A stretch of 64,000 nucleotides of DNA from Cercospora beticola. Lineage: Eukaryota; Ascomycota; Dothideomycetes; Mycosphaerellales; Mycosphaerellaceae. The position numbers and the translations under genes were made by a program. The number at the start of each line of letters is the position of its first letter. Within the stretch, counting starts at the first letter, position 1. The stretch covers positions 2,232,001-2,296,000 of the forward strand of contig NC_088942.1 of NCBI RefSeq assembly GCF_033473495.1, given 5' to 3'. A model generated the notes under the pieces. It did not search any database. It was given only the letters and a program-made list of their open reading frames with translations, and was not told the DNA's origin. This document shows, piece after piece, positions 1 through 11,732 of this stretch.

Positions 1-1155
1 ACGGGACTGGCGATAGCCCAAGGTCTGCGAAAACATGGAATCTCTTGCACAGTCTTTGAACGTAGCTCAAGCAATGAGCCTATCCGAGACTGGTCTATGC
101 GAATGGATTGCGAAAGAGAGAAAGAGCTCCTGGAGACACTGCCCAAGGATATCTCCGATCGTTGGAAGGACGAATGCGAGATCAACTTCGGCGACGAGTC
201 GGGTCAACGATCATTTCCAGAGCGTGATGCGAAAAGTGTCGCCGTACTTGTTGAAGCATGTGACCCGGGTTGGAGGCGTGTATCAAGAGCGAGAACGTTG
301 AGATTGTTGGGAGCTGGACTTGATATCAGGCATGACAAGAAACTGATCGACATCATCACAAGTAAGCGTGGGGTCAGAGTCCTGTTCGAAGACGGGTCAG
401 GCGCGTCGGGAGATGTCGTCGTCGGTGCTGATGGCGCCGACTCGTTCGTGCGGTCCTGGCTGTTCGATCATGCGGAGTCTGCGAGAGCCAAGCCGCTTCA
501 AGTGATTGCCTATCACTTTTCGGCTTCGGTTCCAGCGGACGTTGCGCTCATGCTGAGGGAACAATGTGGTAGGAGTCAATGTTATGCGTTTCATCCGGAT
601 CGTTCAAGCTGCATGTCCATCACAATACTGGACGCGTCAGAGAATGTATCGCCAGAGCGCTGGGTATTTCAGATGGCTCTGACCCACTGGGAAGACGCAG
701 AAAAGACGCCTGAGACATCGGAAGAACGACTTCAACACTTCAAAGACCTAGGACAGACATTTGTCGAGCCTTTCAAAGCGGCTTCTCAAGCAATACCGAT
801 CGGAACAGACGTGCCGCGCGACCGCTGGAAGCGATGGGAAGAGCCTTCGCTTTGGGACAGCCGCCGGGGCAGAGTGACTCTGGCGGGTGAAGCAGCACAT
901 CCATTTCCACCTCGTAAGTGCCTTCTGAACTCTTCCAGGCTACGCTCGCGCTGACCAGCGTCTGCAGATCAAGAAAGGGCTCTGAACCATGCAGTCGAAG
1001 ATGCTGTACGATACGTGGCAGCCATCGCCACTGGCCTTCTGAAGTCAAAGGCCTCGAAAAAGACATCGTACGAGACAGCAATTTACCAGCGTGGCAGTCG
1101 TGGGGTCGCAATGTCAATCCGGTATAGGTACGATGCGGCCTATTTTGACCCGTAG
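1..1155 (+). CDS. FAD-dependent (group A) monooxygenase, 5'-truncated by the window edge
   Basis: Flavin aromatic hydroxylase-type oxidoreductase using FAD and NAD(P)H; the substrate is unknown. The reading frame is open from base 1 and begins inside the N-terminal Rossmann fold (TGLAIAQGLRKHGI, the tail of a GxGxxG motif), so roughly the first 10-20 residues lie outside the window. Exon 1 ends at 913. A 54-bp intron (914-967, GTAAGT...TCTGCAG) joins to exon 2, and the join restores HQERALNHAVEDA directly after AHPFPP, as expected for the family. Visible protein: 366 residues. The DG motif GADGADSFVRSW is near visible residue 142 and the second FAD motif GRVTLAGEAAHPFPP near residue 290. The usual Gly-Asp there reads Gly-Glu, a conservative but uncommon change. 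The short C-terminus (FDP then stop) is normal for small members. Family call is secure; function is open. Confidence 0.85.
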
Positions 1156-2161
1156 TGCCTGCCGTGGGCTGAGCAGGTCGGATTCGACTCAAGCCATTCC
1201 AGTGTGCAGCAAAGCCATGGAGATTCAGGGTGTCTAGCAGTACACTGGATGTGTGCATCAGCATAGCTTCATAGATTCATTCATGTAGGGATGTCAGTCG
1301 TGTAAGCCCGTCTTGAGCCCCAGACGAGGTCAATCGGCCGAGCCATGTCTGCCTCAGGCTTCCATAGTCACGTGACGAGACATCGGTCGTAGATTCGTTG
1401 TATGGCACCGGAAGGTGTAGAAAAGCGCGAAAAGTCGAGTGAATGATCTTTCGGACGACACTCCGTCGAGATCAAGCGCGAGAATTGAAGTCACGGCGTG
1501 AGCAATTGCCAATGTGCAGGCAGTAGCGCCGGGTATGCGGTTGGCGAACAGGCGGTCGAGGCTCATTCCGATGTTGGTCGGCGGCACTACTCAGCCGATG
1601 TCTCTGACGACCGGCTGTCATGCATGTGACGGTGGTGCTGTCGCTGTTCTGTGTATGCTCTGCTTTCGCTATGAACGTCTGTCGTAGGAAATGGGCGGTG
1701 GTGGTCTAACGGGGAGCGTTTGTCGAAGGATGCGGGCGTCGGGTGCTCGGCAGTTCCCCTTCCTCTCCACGGCTGGATGCGTTCTGTTGATGTCGATGCT
1801 GCACACGCGCCTGGGCCTGGACGATTCCAAGGACGACACGACGGCCTGCCCATCTCAGGATCACGGTATGTCATGCTGCTCTCTCTTCACGCTCTATTCT
1901 CGACTTCGCTGCGCGCGCGCCCCTTCACTCACCCTCTCCGCGCGCTCGCTCGCTCGCCCTACAGCAGCAATGCGACCACTCGCTTTGCTACGCCCGCGCA
2001 CGCCAACCGCTGCCCGTGTCACAGCCCATCGTCCCCCCGACATGTGACATTGTCTGCGCAGTCTACTGATGGCCCGTATAGCGTCGCGAGCAGTCTTGAT
2101 GACCGCCTCACGCGTCTAGTCCCTACCGCTCCGCCCTCCATCCCCAACACCGCCGACCACC
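1156..2161. other. Intergenic spacer and SNF5 5' leader
   Basis: No convincing gene. The right part is pyrimidine- and CG-rich. A GTATGT at 1866 and a TGTCTGCGCAG ending at 2061 would fit a 196-bp 5'-UTR intron of the SNF5-family gene. This is a guess that only transcript data can settle. Confidence 0.4.
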
Positions 2162-4673
2162 ATGGCCACGACGCCTTCCACCGCGGTCGGCCCCAACAAT
2201 AACGCGACCAGTGCCGCTCCTACCCCCGACAATAATAACCATGATGGCGCGTCGACCGCGGATCAACAACCGGGCACGAATACTGATGGCCAGGACGCGA
2301 TTCGGGAAGGCAAACAAAAAGCCAAAGAAACCATGCAAGCTCAAGGGCTAGCGACAAATGCTTCGCCCGCACAAACTGGCACCACCAATGGCTCCGCGCA
2401 GTCCAATGGCACTCCTCAGCTAAGTCGGAAGCGATCGCGCGATGGCACACAACTACCTGTGAGCGCGACCACGAATGAGCCTCAGCCGGCGCACGATGAA
2501 GTTCTGCTGGACCGATATATTCAGCGGGATCTCCTGTATGGCGCTGCTATGAATGACCAGTCGCAGCGATCGCGCGATCTTCTGTTGGCCAAGGAGAAGG
2601 AGAAGGAATTCTACATGACTGAGGTCGCTGCGCGCCGGCGGACCAATCCAGGCTCAGTATATGGCTATGGGTTCGCAGGGTATGGCAATGGCAGAACGGA
2701 TGCGAAATCGCAAATCGTCTATAGCTCCAACCGGGGACCGCCAAAGGGCCGGAGGTCAAAACAGATCCACATCAACCGCAGGGACTTGCAACAGCAGGCC
2801 GAGCAGCATGAAGAGCTCGTCCCGGTACGATTGGACATCGAGCTGGACAAGTTGAGGTTGCGCGACACCTTCACATGGAACCTGCACGAGAAATGCATCA
2901 GTCCGGACATCTTCATGGAATACCTTCTCGAGGACCTTAAGATTCCACCGGAAAACCTGCGTGAAGTGTCGCAGCAAATCAAGGCGGAGATGCAGGAACA
3001 GCTTCAAAACTACTATCCACACATAATCGTCGAAGATGGCCCTGTGGAAGCTGGCGTTCCGTATTCTGGTCACAAGGACGACGAGATGCGAATACAGATC
3101 AAGTTGAACATCACGATCGGACGAATAACACTCGTCGATCAGTTTGAATGGGACATCAACAATCCTCTGAATTCGCCCGAAGAATTCGCTGCATCCATGG
3201 CCAAAGAAAACGCTCTCTCCGGCGAATTTACGACGGCTATCGCACACTCAATACGAGAACAGAGCCAACAATATACCAAAGCACTTTATCTCACGAACCA
3301 CCCCTTTGACGGACGACCAATCGAGGACCCAGAACTGAGAGATAATTTCCTACCAGCACCCATCCATAGTGCGTTCCGACCTGTACAAACACAGAAAGAT
3401 TTCACGCCGTACATGTACGAAATGAGCGAAGCCGAGCTTGAACGAACCGAGACATCTATGATGCGCGAGCACCGAGCACAGAAACGACAGCTGAACCGTC
3501 GGGGTGGGCCGGCTTTGCCTGACCTGCGCGAGAGGCCGAGAACGGTCAGGTCCCTCATCGTGCATTCCGTCATTCCTGGTGCGGTGGAGACATTTGACAC
3601 GACTGGGATACCCAAGACCAGGCGCGGCGGAAGAGGTGGACGCCGTAGTGGCCGGGCTGCTGATGGCGATATCGACTCTGATGATCTGGACAGCGAAGAT
3701 TCTGGTGCGGAGCAGCAATCTCCTGCGCCTTCGGCCATGATGAACACGGGAGGCACCGCGAGAACCCGTGGCATGCGTGGTGCCGCCGCGCAAGCGCAAG
3801 CGAACATGCGCGCTGGATACGGTCGATCAGCAACGCCCGATTCACAAGCCATGGCTGCACCGGCGCGAGAAACACGAACTGCTCCCGAAAGGTCGAGTCG
3901 ATTGCGAGAAGAAAGCGCTGCGGTTCTGGACGAGGATGAAACGTTGATCGTCAAGCTGAAGATTGGCAAAGCCAAGTTGAAAGCGTTCTGGGACGCTTTG
4001 CAGGCCAAGAAACGCGCGAAAGAATTCCCACTGTCCGGCTATGCCTCTGGACCATCGCTGGGACCTGGTCTCCAGCCTGGCACACCTGCGCGAGGAGCCA
4101 CCAGCACTCCGAACATGACCCCACGAACGCTGCCACCCCGGAGTACACCGCAGCCCAACGGCAACCACTCTCGGGCGCCATCAACAGCACGGCAGGCACG
4201 GGCCGGTTCAAGTGCGAATGTGAGTTACGACTCACGCGGCGCTGTCGACATAGCACGTTGGCCAGCGCCGGATGATGATGCGGTAAGTCTTGAATGGATT
4301 GACACCCACTCTGCGCATCTGCTAATCAGCTTCACAGCCCGCCCCTCCGCCCTGGCTCAATGAAGCTATCGAGACTCTGCGCGCCGAGCACCCTGACGAC
4401 AACTTCATGCCCTTCATGCGAGCGTATATGATCGACGTCGAGACTGGAAGTATCACAAAGGGCAAGCAACCTCCCACTGTCGGCGGCACCGCTCCAGCTG
4501 GGATTAAATACCAGTACCTGCCCCGGATTCGATGCAATGATTGTCCTGGCAAGCTGTACACGGCGGTGCCTGACAAAGTCATTCAAGATTTCTCTGTCCA
4601 TCTGCGAAATCGCGTACACAGGGAGATGGTGTTGGCACGAAAAGAGGGCAGGACACCGAAAGTTGGAAATTAA
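2162..4673 (+). CDS. SNF5: SNF5/SMARCB1-family chromatin-remodelling subunit
   Basis: Core subunit of a SWI/SNF or RSC-type ATP-dependent nucleosome remodeller, acting in the nucleus. Exon 1 is 2162-4282, then a 55-bp phase-0 intron (4283-4337, branch CTAAT), then exon 2 at 4338-4673, giving 818 residues. The first ~125 residues are low-complexity (N, T, Q, A). A conserved fungal block follows (DRYIQRDLLYGAAM). The SNF5 domain lies at about residues 218-415 with its two imperfect repeats: LVPVRLDIELDKLRLRDTF and, later, RIQIKLNITIGRITLVDQFEW. A Gly/Arg- and Ser/Asp-rich linker (RRGGRGGRRSGR) follows. The C-terminal exon contains IRCNDCPGKLYTAVP, seen in Pezizomycotina Snf5/Sfh1 proteins. The ATG sits in a good context (CCACCATGGCC). 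Snf5 versus Sfh1 cannot be decided here; the long flanks favour Snf5. Confidence 0.9.
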
Positions 4674-4876
4674 TGATGCCAGGCGGCAAAGACCAGCCGC
4701 AGCTGTGAAGCACATTGATGATAGAAATCGTGTTGAATGAACAAAAGTCACATGCAGTTGTGTCCTGCTTTGTGCAGATGTTTTCGTAACGTAGCGAAAG
4801 TTGTATAGAGGAACGAGTGATGTTCGTTGTGTGCAGCTGTTTTTTCGTTTCAAGATGGGCAAACTGTGTTTTCTGC

Positions 4877-5345
4877 TGTATATGATGCTCTCTACGTGTG
4901 GTGCTATTGTTGACCATTTTGATGCCATGAACTGGTGTCTGAGTCCGAGTGGGCCACTCAACCGTGCAATGCACCAATCATGTGCTGTTGGCATTCACCT
5001 CAGAGCTTCACAAACATGAGCTAGCGCCGAGCTTAAAGCGGCCAATGGACTTTGGCTCGCTCTTCGAACCGTGTGTCGCGTGTTGTATATAATGCTGCCC
5101 GCGTCTGGTGCAGTCGGTGATCTTTATGATGCTATTAGATGGTGTATGAGTTGTTTGCATGGCCCATCAGATGCCTCAGCGCGGTGCGATGCATCAATGT
5201 GCCACGGTCGTTCACCTCGGGGGCTCGCAAACATGAATTAGCGCCGAGCTCGATTTAGCCAATGACGAGGGACTTTGCTGGCTCTCGATGTCGCACCCGC
5301 GCATTCTTACATGAGCTAGCGTCTGGGCTCTATCTGCCAATCAAA
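4877..5345. repeat. Imperfect tandem duplication, ~210-bp unit, two copies plus a fragment
   Basis: Shared blocks recur in the same order. TGTATATgATG at 4877 matches TGTATATaATG at 5084. ACATGAgcTAGCGCCGAGC at 5014 matches ACATGAatTAGCGCCGAGC at 5231. The blocks around the CCAAT at 5042 and 5259 also match. A third short piece starts at 5309 (ACATGAGCTAGCGTC) and again ends in CCAAT. Copies differ by many substitutions and small indels, so the duplication is old. There is no coding potential. Confidence 0.65.
5042..5341. promoter_or_regulatory. Three CCAAT boxes (5042-5046, 5259-5263, 5337-5341)
   Basis: Each copy of the local duplication carries CCAAT in a similar setting (GGCCAATG, AGCCAATG, TGCCAATC). 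CCAAT is the core site of the fungal HAP/CBC complex. They lie 190-490 bp upstream of the GH15 start, so they are candidate upstream activating sites. Binding is inferred from the motif only. Confidence 0.4.
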
Positions 5346-5534
5346 AATCACACCATACATGATGTCACTCCGGAGCGAGAGAAACATCCAATGTCAGCAT
5401 GACAACCATTCCACAAGCAACCGTTCCACAAGTGTATGCACGCGGATATCACCACGTAGGCAGAGGTAGGTTGCCAGTCTTTCCTTTGCAAACTACTGAC
5501 TCGCAGGAACTCCTACCTGCGACCGACTTCGGCA

Positions 5535-7606
5535 ATGGCCCAAACCTCGCCCAGCGAAAACACGTCTCCCGTTGATCCTCTGGGCATGAGACGGTCAACG
5601 GGTTACATGCCTGTCGAGAACTATGGGCTCATTGGCAATATGCACACTGCGGCTCTCGTTGCTACTGATGGAGGGCTCGACTTCATGTGCTGGCCGAACT
5701 TCGACTCGCCCAGCGTTTTTTGTCGCATGCTCGACAAGGATAAGGGTGGCCATTTTACGATTTCGCCTGTTCCACTTACTGGTACCAAGAACGGAGGTTT
5801 GACGACAAAACAGCAGTATCTTCCGAGCAGTAACATCTTGGCGACCAGTTATCTGAACGATGATGGCGTGATGAGGAGTATTGATTTCTTCCCACGACCT
5901 AAGTATACGAAAGACACGGATGGTGAGCCACAGCAGCTGAAGAAGTGGCTTGTGAGGAGAGTTGAATGTGTCCGTGGCGAAATTGAGTTTGTGGTGAGAG
6001 TACTACCTGCTTTCAACTACGCTCGCGACCGACATGTCGTTGAGTTCAATGAACATCACAAGGAAGGAGAATCCGGAGTCTGTACCTTCAGGAGCGATAC
6101 TCTGGCACTGGACTTCTACGTCACGGAAGACTTGCCCGACGACGATGGACAAAGACCACAAATACGATTTGAGACAGCGCCCGGGCATGGGCTGGGCCGT
6201 GCGATTGAGGCCAGAGTGCGGATGCAGGAAGGGCAGAGTTGTTCTTTCGTGCTTCGCGATCATGACCCGGAGACTGAACTCTGGGCACCCGAAAAGGCGA
6301 TTACTTCGCCTCTGATTGACCGACTTCAACGAGATACGAAAGATTATTGGTATAACTGGATGTCGCAGTCATGCTACAAAGGTCGATGGCAAGAAGCTGT
6401 ACAGCGCAGCTTGCTGACGTTGAAATTGCTGACACATGAACCAACGGGTGCTATCATCGCGTCACCGACTTTCTCGTTGCCAGAGGTATACTGTGTTACT
6501 TGGTCTCCTGATGTGTCGAGCTAACCGCGTTACAGGCTTTTGGAGGCAGTCGAAACTGGGACTACCGCTTCTCATGGGTTCGTGACAGCAGCTTCACTAT
6601 CTACATCTTCTTGCGAATGGGCTTCCGGCAAGAAGCAGAAGCTTATATGGAGTTCATCCGCAAGCGACTCATGCACTCCCGGCTGCCGAGCGGCGCGCTG
6701 CCAATCATGTTCGACATACACGGCGACACAGATCTGCCTGAGATCGAACTCGACCATCTCGAAGGCTATCGACAAAGTGCGCCAGTGCGAATAGGTAATG
6801 GAGCTGCGAACCACAAACAGCTCGACATCTACGGCGAGCTCACAGACGCCGTCTACCTGTACAACAAATACGGCAAACCCATTTCCTACGATGCATGGCT
6901 CTCCGTCCGCGAAATGACCGACTTCGTCTGCGGCGTCTGGAAAGAAAAAGACATGTCAATCTGGGAAGTCCGCGGCGAAATTCAAAATTTCGTCTACTCC
7001 AAAATCATGCTCTGGGTCGCCATCGACCGCGCTTTACGTCTAGCCGACAAACGAAACTTCCCTTGCCCGAATCGCTGGACATGGCTCGCCACTCGTGATC
7101 AAATCATGGAAGACGTGATGGAGAAAGGCTACAGCAAAGAACTCGAAAGTTTTGTCCAAAGTTACGAACACCCCGAAGCAATCGACAGTGCAGTCCTCAT
7201 CGCCCCTTTAGTCTTCTTCGTTGCACCCAACGATCCCCGCTTCACCAAAACCCTCGATCGTATCCTCCTCCCACCCGAACGAGGAGGTCTCACGAGTAAC
7301 GGCCAAGTCTATCGCTATAATCTGAAAGCCAGCAACGACGGCTTATCCGGTGACGAAGGCGCTTTCAGTATGTGTACGTTCTGGCTTGTTGAAGCTCTGA
7401 CGCGTGCGGGAGCGTATGAGCCGAAGTATTTGGAGAAAGCTGTGAGTTTGTTTGAGAATACTTTGGGTTTTGCGAATCATTTGAATATGTTCAGCGAGGA
7501 GATTAGTAAGAGTGGGGAGCAGTTGGGGAATACGCCGCAGGCTTTTAGTCATTTGGCACTGGTTAGTGCGGCGTTTAATTTGAGTCGTGTTACGGGGAGG
7601 GGTTGA
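5535..7606 (+). CDS. Glycoside hydrolase family 15 protein (glucoamylase/trehalase-like, no signal peptide)
   Basis: GH15 enzyme hydrolysing an alpha-glucosidic bond from the non-reducing end; substrate not determined. Exons 5535-6485 and 6536-7606 flank a 50-bp phase-0 intron, giving 673 residues. The N-terminal beta-domain starts GLIGNMHTAALVATDGGLDF and carries CWPNFDSPSVF. The join creates AFGGSRNWDYRFSWVRDSSF, the classic GH15 motif. The general-acid region reads SIWEVRGEIQNFVYSKIM and the general-base region GDEGAFSMCTFWLVEAL, so both catalytic glutamates are present. The start MAQTSPSEN is not a signal peptide, unlike secreted fungal glucoamylases. The protein resembles the intracellular GH15 type common in bacteria and found in many fungi. 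From about 7365 to the stop, codon endings switch from C/A to G/T. Confidence 0.9.
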
Positions 7607-8079
7607 GGAGGATTGGAAGTACTGTATGCGGAATAGTGCAGGTTGGTAGGACAACAGGGAACGCCCGGATGCCTGTAGGCCTGCTCGAGGGCATCATCTG
7701 CGGAAAGTATGTGCTTCGTTACTGAGCCGTCAGTTATGCTCTGGGGTTCTATTTTACACTGACTCCTGGGTGCATGCATTTACGGGCGAGGACCTCCTCA
7801 CCAGCGCACCCTATGCTCATGCATCATGCCTCATGCTTCATATTTCCATCCCAACTGGACTGTGGGTTTCTAGCTGCGCGCTTCAAAACGATCAAACCCG
7901 ACGATGCAAGATCAACAATGCTTTGTGCTCAAAGACTCTCAAATGCGAAATCCTTTTCGAATCACGCCTCCGCCCTCATGACCATGGACCATTCATCTGG
8001 ACATTCTGGTAATTCGTCTGCCTGGTAGTCCCGTCCGGTCAGCTAAGTCCATGGAATCCAGGGTCTCCAGTTCAGTCAC
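7607..8079. other. Convergent intergenic spacer
   Basis: 3' flanks of the GH15 gene and the RTA1-like gene. I see no gene and no clear repeat. Confidence 0.5.
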
Positions 8080-9072
8080 TCACTGGACGTCTTTGGTCTG
8101 GATCACATGGGTGACCATCTTTCCCGTTCCCCGGATCTGAGCAGCCACGGCACTGGGATGGATGACGTTCAAGGTGACCATAGCCAACCACATGAGAAGG
8201 GCGTCAAAAACGTAGAGGTACCACTCGCGGGAAAGGATGTAGCCGGAGAAGCCTTGTGCGTATTCGACCATGCGGACGATCGATCGAACGAAGATCAGGA
8301 TGCTCACAATGTAGAGCGAAATCATGTGCTTCTCCCAGGGAAGACCTCGAAGAGATTCAGTCTGGAAGAAAAAAAAAAGTGTCAGCAAAAGTCGAAAGCT
8401 GCGAAAGCGTCCACGTCCACTCACCCTGCTGACCGAATTCCTGCTCCTCATCTTCAAATGCCAAGTCACACCTGTGAAAACAAACAAGCCAAAAAATGCA
8501 ATTTGCACTCCGAGGCCAGCGAGAACGAGTGTTTCTCCAGTTTCCACACTACTAGTGGCCATCAGCCCTCCACCGGAAGCCTGCATCATAAAAGAGAGCA
8601 CATCGCCCGCCACGAAGACTTTCGTCAACCACGTCGTCTTAATCAACCCGAACAACAATTTCTCATCTTTCTGTCCACCATTCACCATTCTCACCACTCG
8701 TCCCAGATGCATATACACACTCGCTGCGAAAAGTGCCGGAGCGACGAGAATGAGAGTGCTTTGTACGATGTAAGGTCCGAGAGTCCATTCTCCGTTCTCT
8801 TGGGTTGCGGAAACTGCGCGAGCGATGTAGCCGATTGATTGGAAGAAGCCGCCGATGAGGAAGGGGATCATGTAGAGGGTTCGAGTGCGGATTAGTTGGT
8901 AGGTGTGGAGGGCTGTGGTGGCGATGAAGAGGAGGGTGAAGATTATGGCGGCGGCGAGCGAGGGGGAGTAGCGGTAGAATTCGAAGTCGGCGAAGGCATC
9001 GTTCTCGGAGGAGGGCTCTGCTGCTTGGCGGGTGAGGAGGTGGTGGAGGATTTTGTTGATGAGAGGTGCCAT
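8080..9072 (-). CDS. RTA1-like seven-helix membrane protein
   Basis: Member of the fungal RTA1/RSB1 lipid-translocating-exporter-like family, acting in the plasma or an internal membrane; members are linked to lipid and toxic-compound resistance. Exon 1 runs 9072-8425, then an intron 8424-8362 (63 bp, GTGAGT...TTCCAG), then exon 2 8361-8080, giving 309 residues. The intron is a multiple of three without a stop, so the frame reads straight through. Removing it takes out an Arg/Phe-rich insert and joins the fifth helix region to ESLRGLPWEKHMISLYIVS, as expected for the family. Family marks include FLIGGFFQSIGYIAR, a Gln after helix 3 and REWYLYVFDALLMWLAM near the end. The frame opens earlier with GTG, but the first ATG is at 9072. 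Confidence 0.88.
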   Translation of the reverse strand: MAPLINKILHHLLTRQAAEPSSENDAFADFEFYRYSPSLAAAIIFTLLFIATTALHTYQLIRTRTLYMIPFLIGGFFQSIGYIARAVSATQENGEWTLGPYIVQSTLILVAPALFAASVYMHLGRVVRMVNGGQKDEKLLFGLIKTTWLTKVFVAGDVLSFMMQASGGGLMATSSVETGETLVLAGLGVQIAFFGLFVFTGVTWHLKMRSRNSVSRVSGRGRFRSFRLLLTLFFFFQTESLRGLPWEKHMISLYIVSILIFVRSIVRMVEYAQGFSGYILSREWYLYVFDALLMWLAMVTLNVIHPSAVAAQIRGTGKMVTHVIQTKDVQ

Positions 9073-11732
9073 GATGGGCACGTTGCGTGCCTTTTGGCCT
9101 TTCTTGTCGTTCGTTCGATGAAGTTGTGGTCGATTTTATCGATCGGGGGGTGACTGATCGTATGTTTTGATGTTCGGCGCCGAAAAGTCGCGAGCGCAGT
9201 TTTGACTGTCGTGTCAACGATCGTGAAGCGTCGGAAGTTATTGTCTGCAACGCAATGTCGACAGCGTGCGCGATGAGTGTGAAAGGCAGAAGGTCCCACA
9301 AAGACTATATATCGCAGCCACAACATCGCGTCCTTTCCCCAATTCTTTAGTGGAGCCCATTGCCGTTTGTTTGCACTTTCGTCGTTTGGTGTCGCGACAG
9401 TCGGATATATGTCGCGAGGGATACGACGAATACGATGCCTGTCCAAGAAAGTGGGTCCAGCTCTAGAATGGAAGGTATGATTGGCCAGATTGACTCGCGC
9501 TGTGCAGTTCTTGGCTAGAAACATTCTGCTTCGCCGCCACATGAAGGCGTATTGGCGTATTCTGGCGTATACAGAGCGTATGTTCGGTGGTAGCGAAGAA
9601 TGCGGCATGGTGCAGACGCAGTCTTTTTTGAGCTCGTAGGCAGAAGCATTCTGAGCGACGGACTTGGTGAGCGTTGAGGGGGTAGTAATCGCAGGTCTGC
9701 GCTCGCGTGGAGGTGCAGAGCACGATGGTACATTCACCAGAAACTTGTTGCCTGATGGCACAGACGAGATCGATCAAAGTGAAGTACCTCACAACACGAC
9801 CAAAGTCCAAGCAATACTGACACTCCGTCAATGGGCGACGCCACCAGGATGGAACTCAAGCTACTTGAGCACGCAGAGGTCCTCCATTGCAACCCGCCTA
9901 GACCGCACGCCCTCTGGCAGTAATAATTTCTGCTCATTCCACGTGAGTGAGATGTCCATTGAGGTGACGTCCTGGAGTTGGCCGAACAAAACACACAAGG
10001 AGCGCGATCATCAAGAGAGAAATCGGATTGCTAGGGCCTCAGACAGCCCCAAATTCTTACGAACACTCGCTCGTCACAAGTATGCGACAGTATTGGTACG
10101 CCGGAAGAGCATTGGGCGACAGATGGGAGATGGGGGCCTCTGCTATCTGTCGTCAAGAGGGTGATGAATAAGCTCTTCCACAAGATACCTGTTACCTGAG
10201 TCGTGATGAAAGGATGCAGGATCTGTCCTGCGCAGTTTGCGTTCAAATGCTGTAGTCAGAGACCAGCTGGAGCGACTGTTGTATGCTGAGAGCTTGGGCG
10301 TTGTACCTTGGGACGAACTTTCCATCTGGTCAAGATGCGCCTGTGGTCGCACATTGCGGCAAAACCTGGTCTCTACTTGGGAGCAGTTTGCTAAAGGGCA
10401 CTTCTTCGTTCGCCTTGGTCCTTTCTCAAGGTGGCATCTCTTTCTCTCTTGGGTGCTTCATCTGATGGGCTGCAGGTTGGGCAATCTTGTAACTTCAAAT
10501 TGTCTCTGAGTTGCAGGACTTCCACAGGATCTTTTTCCCGCCAGGTGCCTGGTAGATCAATCTGCTCTGGAAATATGCCGTAGTAAGTTCTCTGAGAGCC
10601 GATTTTCGAAGCGATCATCTTCGGACAAAGCTCTTTCGTAGAGGCAGAGGCTTCTTAGCTTACGCGACTGGCCTGCTTGTGCTTAGAGCAACTGTCTGCG
10701 GGCGTCTATTTCTGCGATCAGGCGCGAGTTCTCTACCCTCGAGGACAGCGAAGAAGCATCATAGCGCTGCAGAGAGCTTTTCGAAATGGAATCACAAGTG
10801 GCTCAACCGATGAATGCTCCCAAGGGCTCGCACGTGAGACGCACGCTTGCTTGCATCGCAATGTGGCTGCCGTCTGCTGTGCCACTTCTGGTGGAAATCT
10901 GCTGAAGCCGCTACTGCCGTGTGTACTCTTCGTCCGGCTGAAGTTGTCGCGCAAGAGTCCGTGGATCTGGTCACAGGTGAAGTGCGTGCATGATGCACAG
11001 AGCTTGGGGCAGCTGCAGTCGCTGCTCGCTCGGCTTGGAAGCGGTGTTGTGCGGCCGCACGTCTGGGGCAGTCTGCAAGTAGCACAAGATGCTGGTAAGT
11101 AGAAGGAAATGAAGCGAAGTCCGCAATTGCTGGTCGATGCGTCGCACCTGCACTTTTGATTACTTATCTTGTAAACGTCAGTGGTTCCTGCCAAGATGAC
11201 AAGGCTGAGAAACGACAACATCACCTGCATCGCCTCTCGACTGGAAAAGTTCTCCTCTTTGCTCGACATCTTCGTTCCTTCATTATGATCCTATGACTCG
11301 CCTGATATTGCCCGTCAGCTGGAACCGGAAATCCTGGCAAGAGCAACGAAACTCAACTCGACCTGCCAACGCACCCAAAATCCATGACCCTTGAAGAAAG
11401 GTTCCTGAGAGCTGAGAGAGTTGGAAATTATACATGTCATTCTCTGAAGCTTGAACAGGGGCTCATAAGTAGGCTCCTACTTGTAACGTCTGTTTCCGCT
11501 CCGCCTCTGACCGCGTGCGTTCCTTTCGTCGCCCAACCATCCACCAACCCGACCAACCTCATGTCGGAAATACCATGCAACTCACATGCAGAGAAATGCC
11601 CAAGACACACACATACTGATCGCCAGATCTGATTAAGAGATGATGAACAACAACAAAAAGCTCGCCAAACACCGCCGCCGCCTGTTTCAAATATGCTGGA
11701 TTTGTCTATCGTCACTTTTCTGATCAATCAAG
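9073..11732. other. 2.7-kb region without a recognised gene
   Basis: No protein family recognised on either strand. Short GGCGTATT/GCGTAT micro-repeats occur at about 9545-9580. A cysteine-rich minus-strand frame (10733-11269) with a hydrophobic N-terminus is the only weak coding candidate; it is discussed in the findings. A 272-codon minus frame (8943-9761) overlaps the RTA1-like start out of frame and looks spurious. Confidence 0.45.

Larger units (their letters stand above)
4674..5534. other. Intergenic spacer with diverged tandem duplication upstream of the GH15 gene
   Basis: No gene. It holds two diverged copies of a ~207-217-bp unit (about 4877-5083 and 5084-5300) plus a partial third (about 5302-5345), annotated separately, with one CCAAT box per copy. 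A TATATAATG occurs at about 5087. Its distance from the GH15 start makes it an uncertain TATA box. Confidence 0.55.

Noticed and set aside
8943..9761. 272-codon minus-strand ORF upstream of and overlapping the RTA1-like gene
   Set aside because: Overlaps the real gene in another phase, has no domain, and its composition looks like random translation (many Arg, Ser, Pro).
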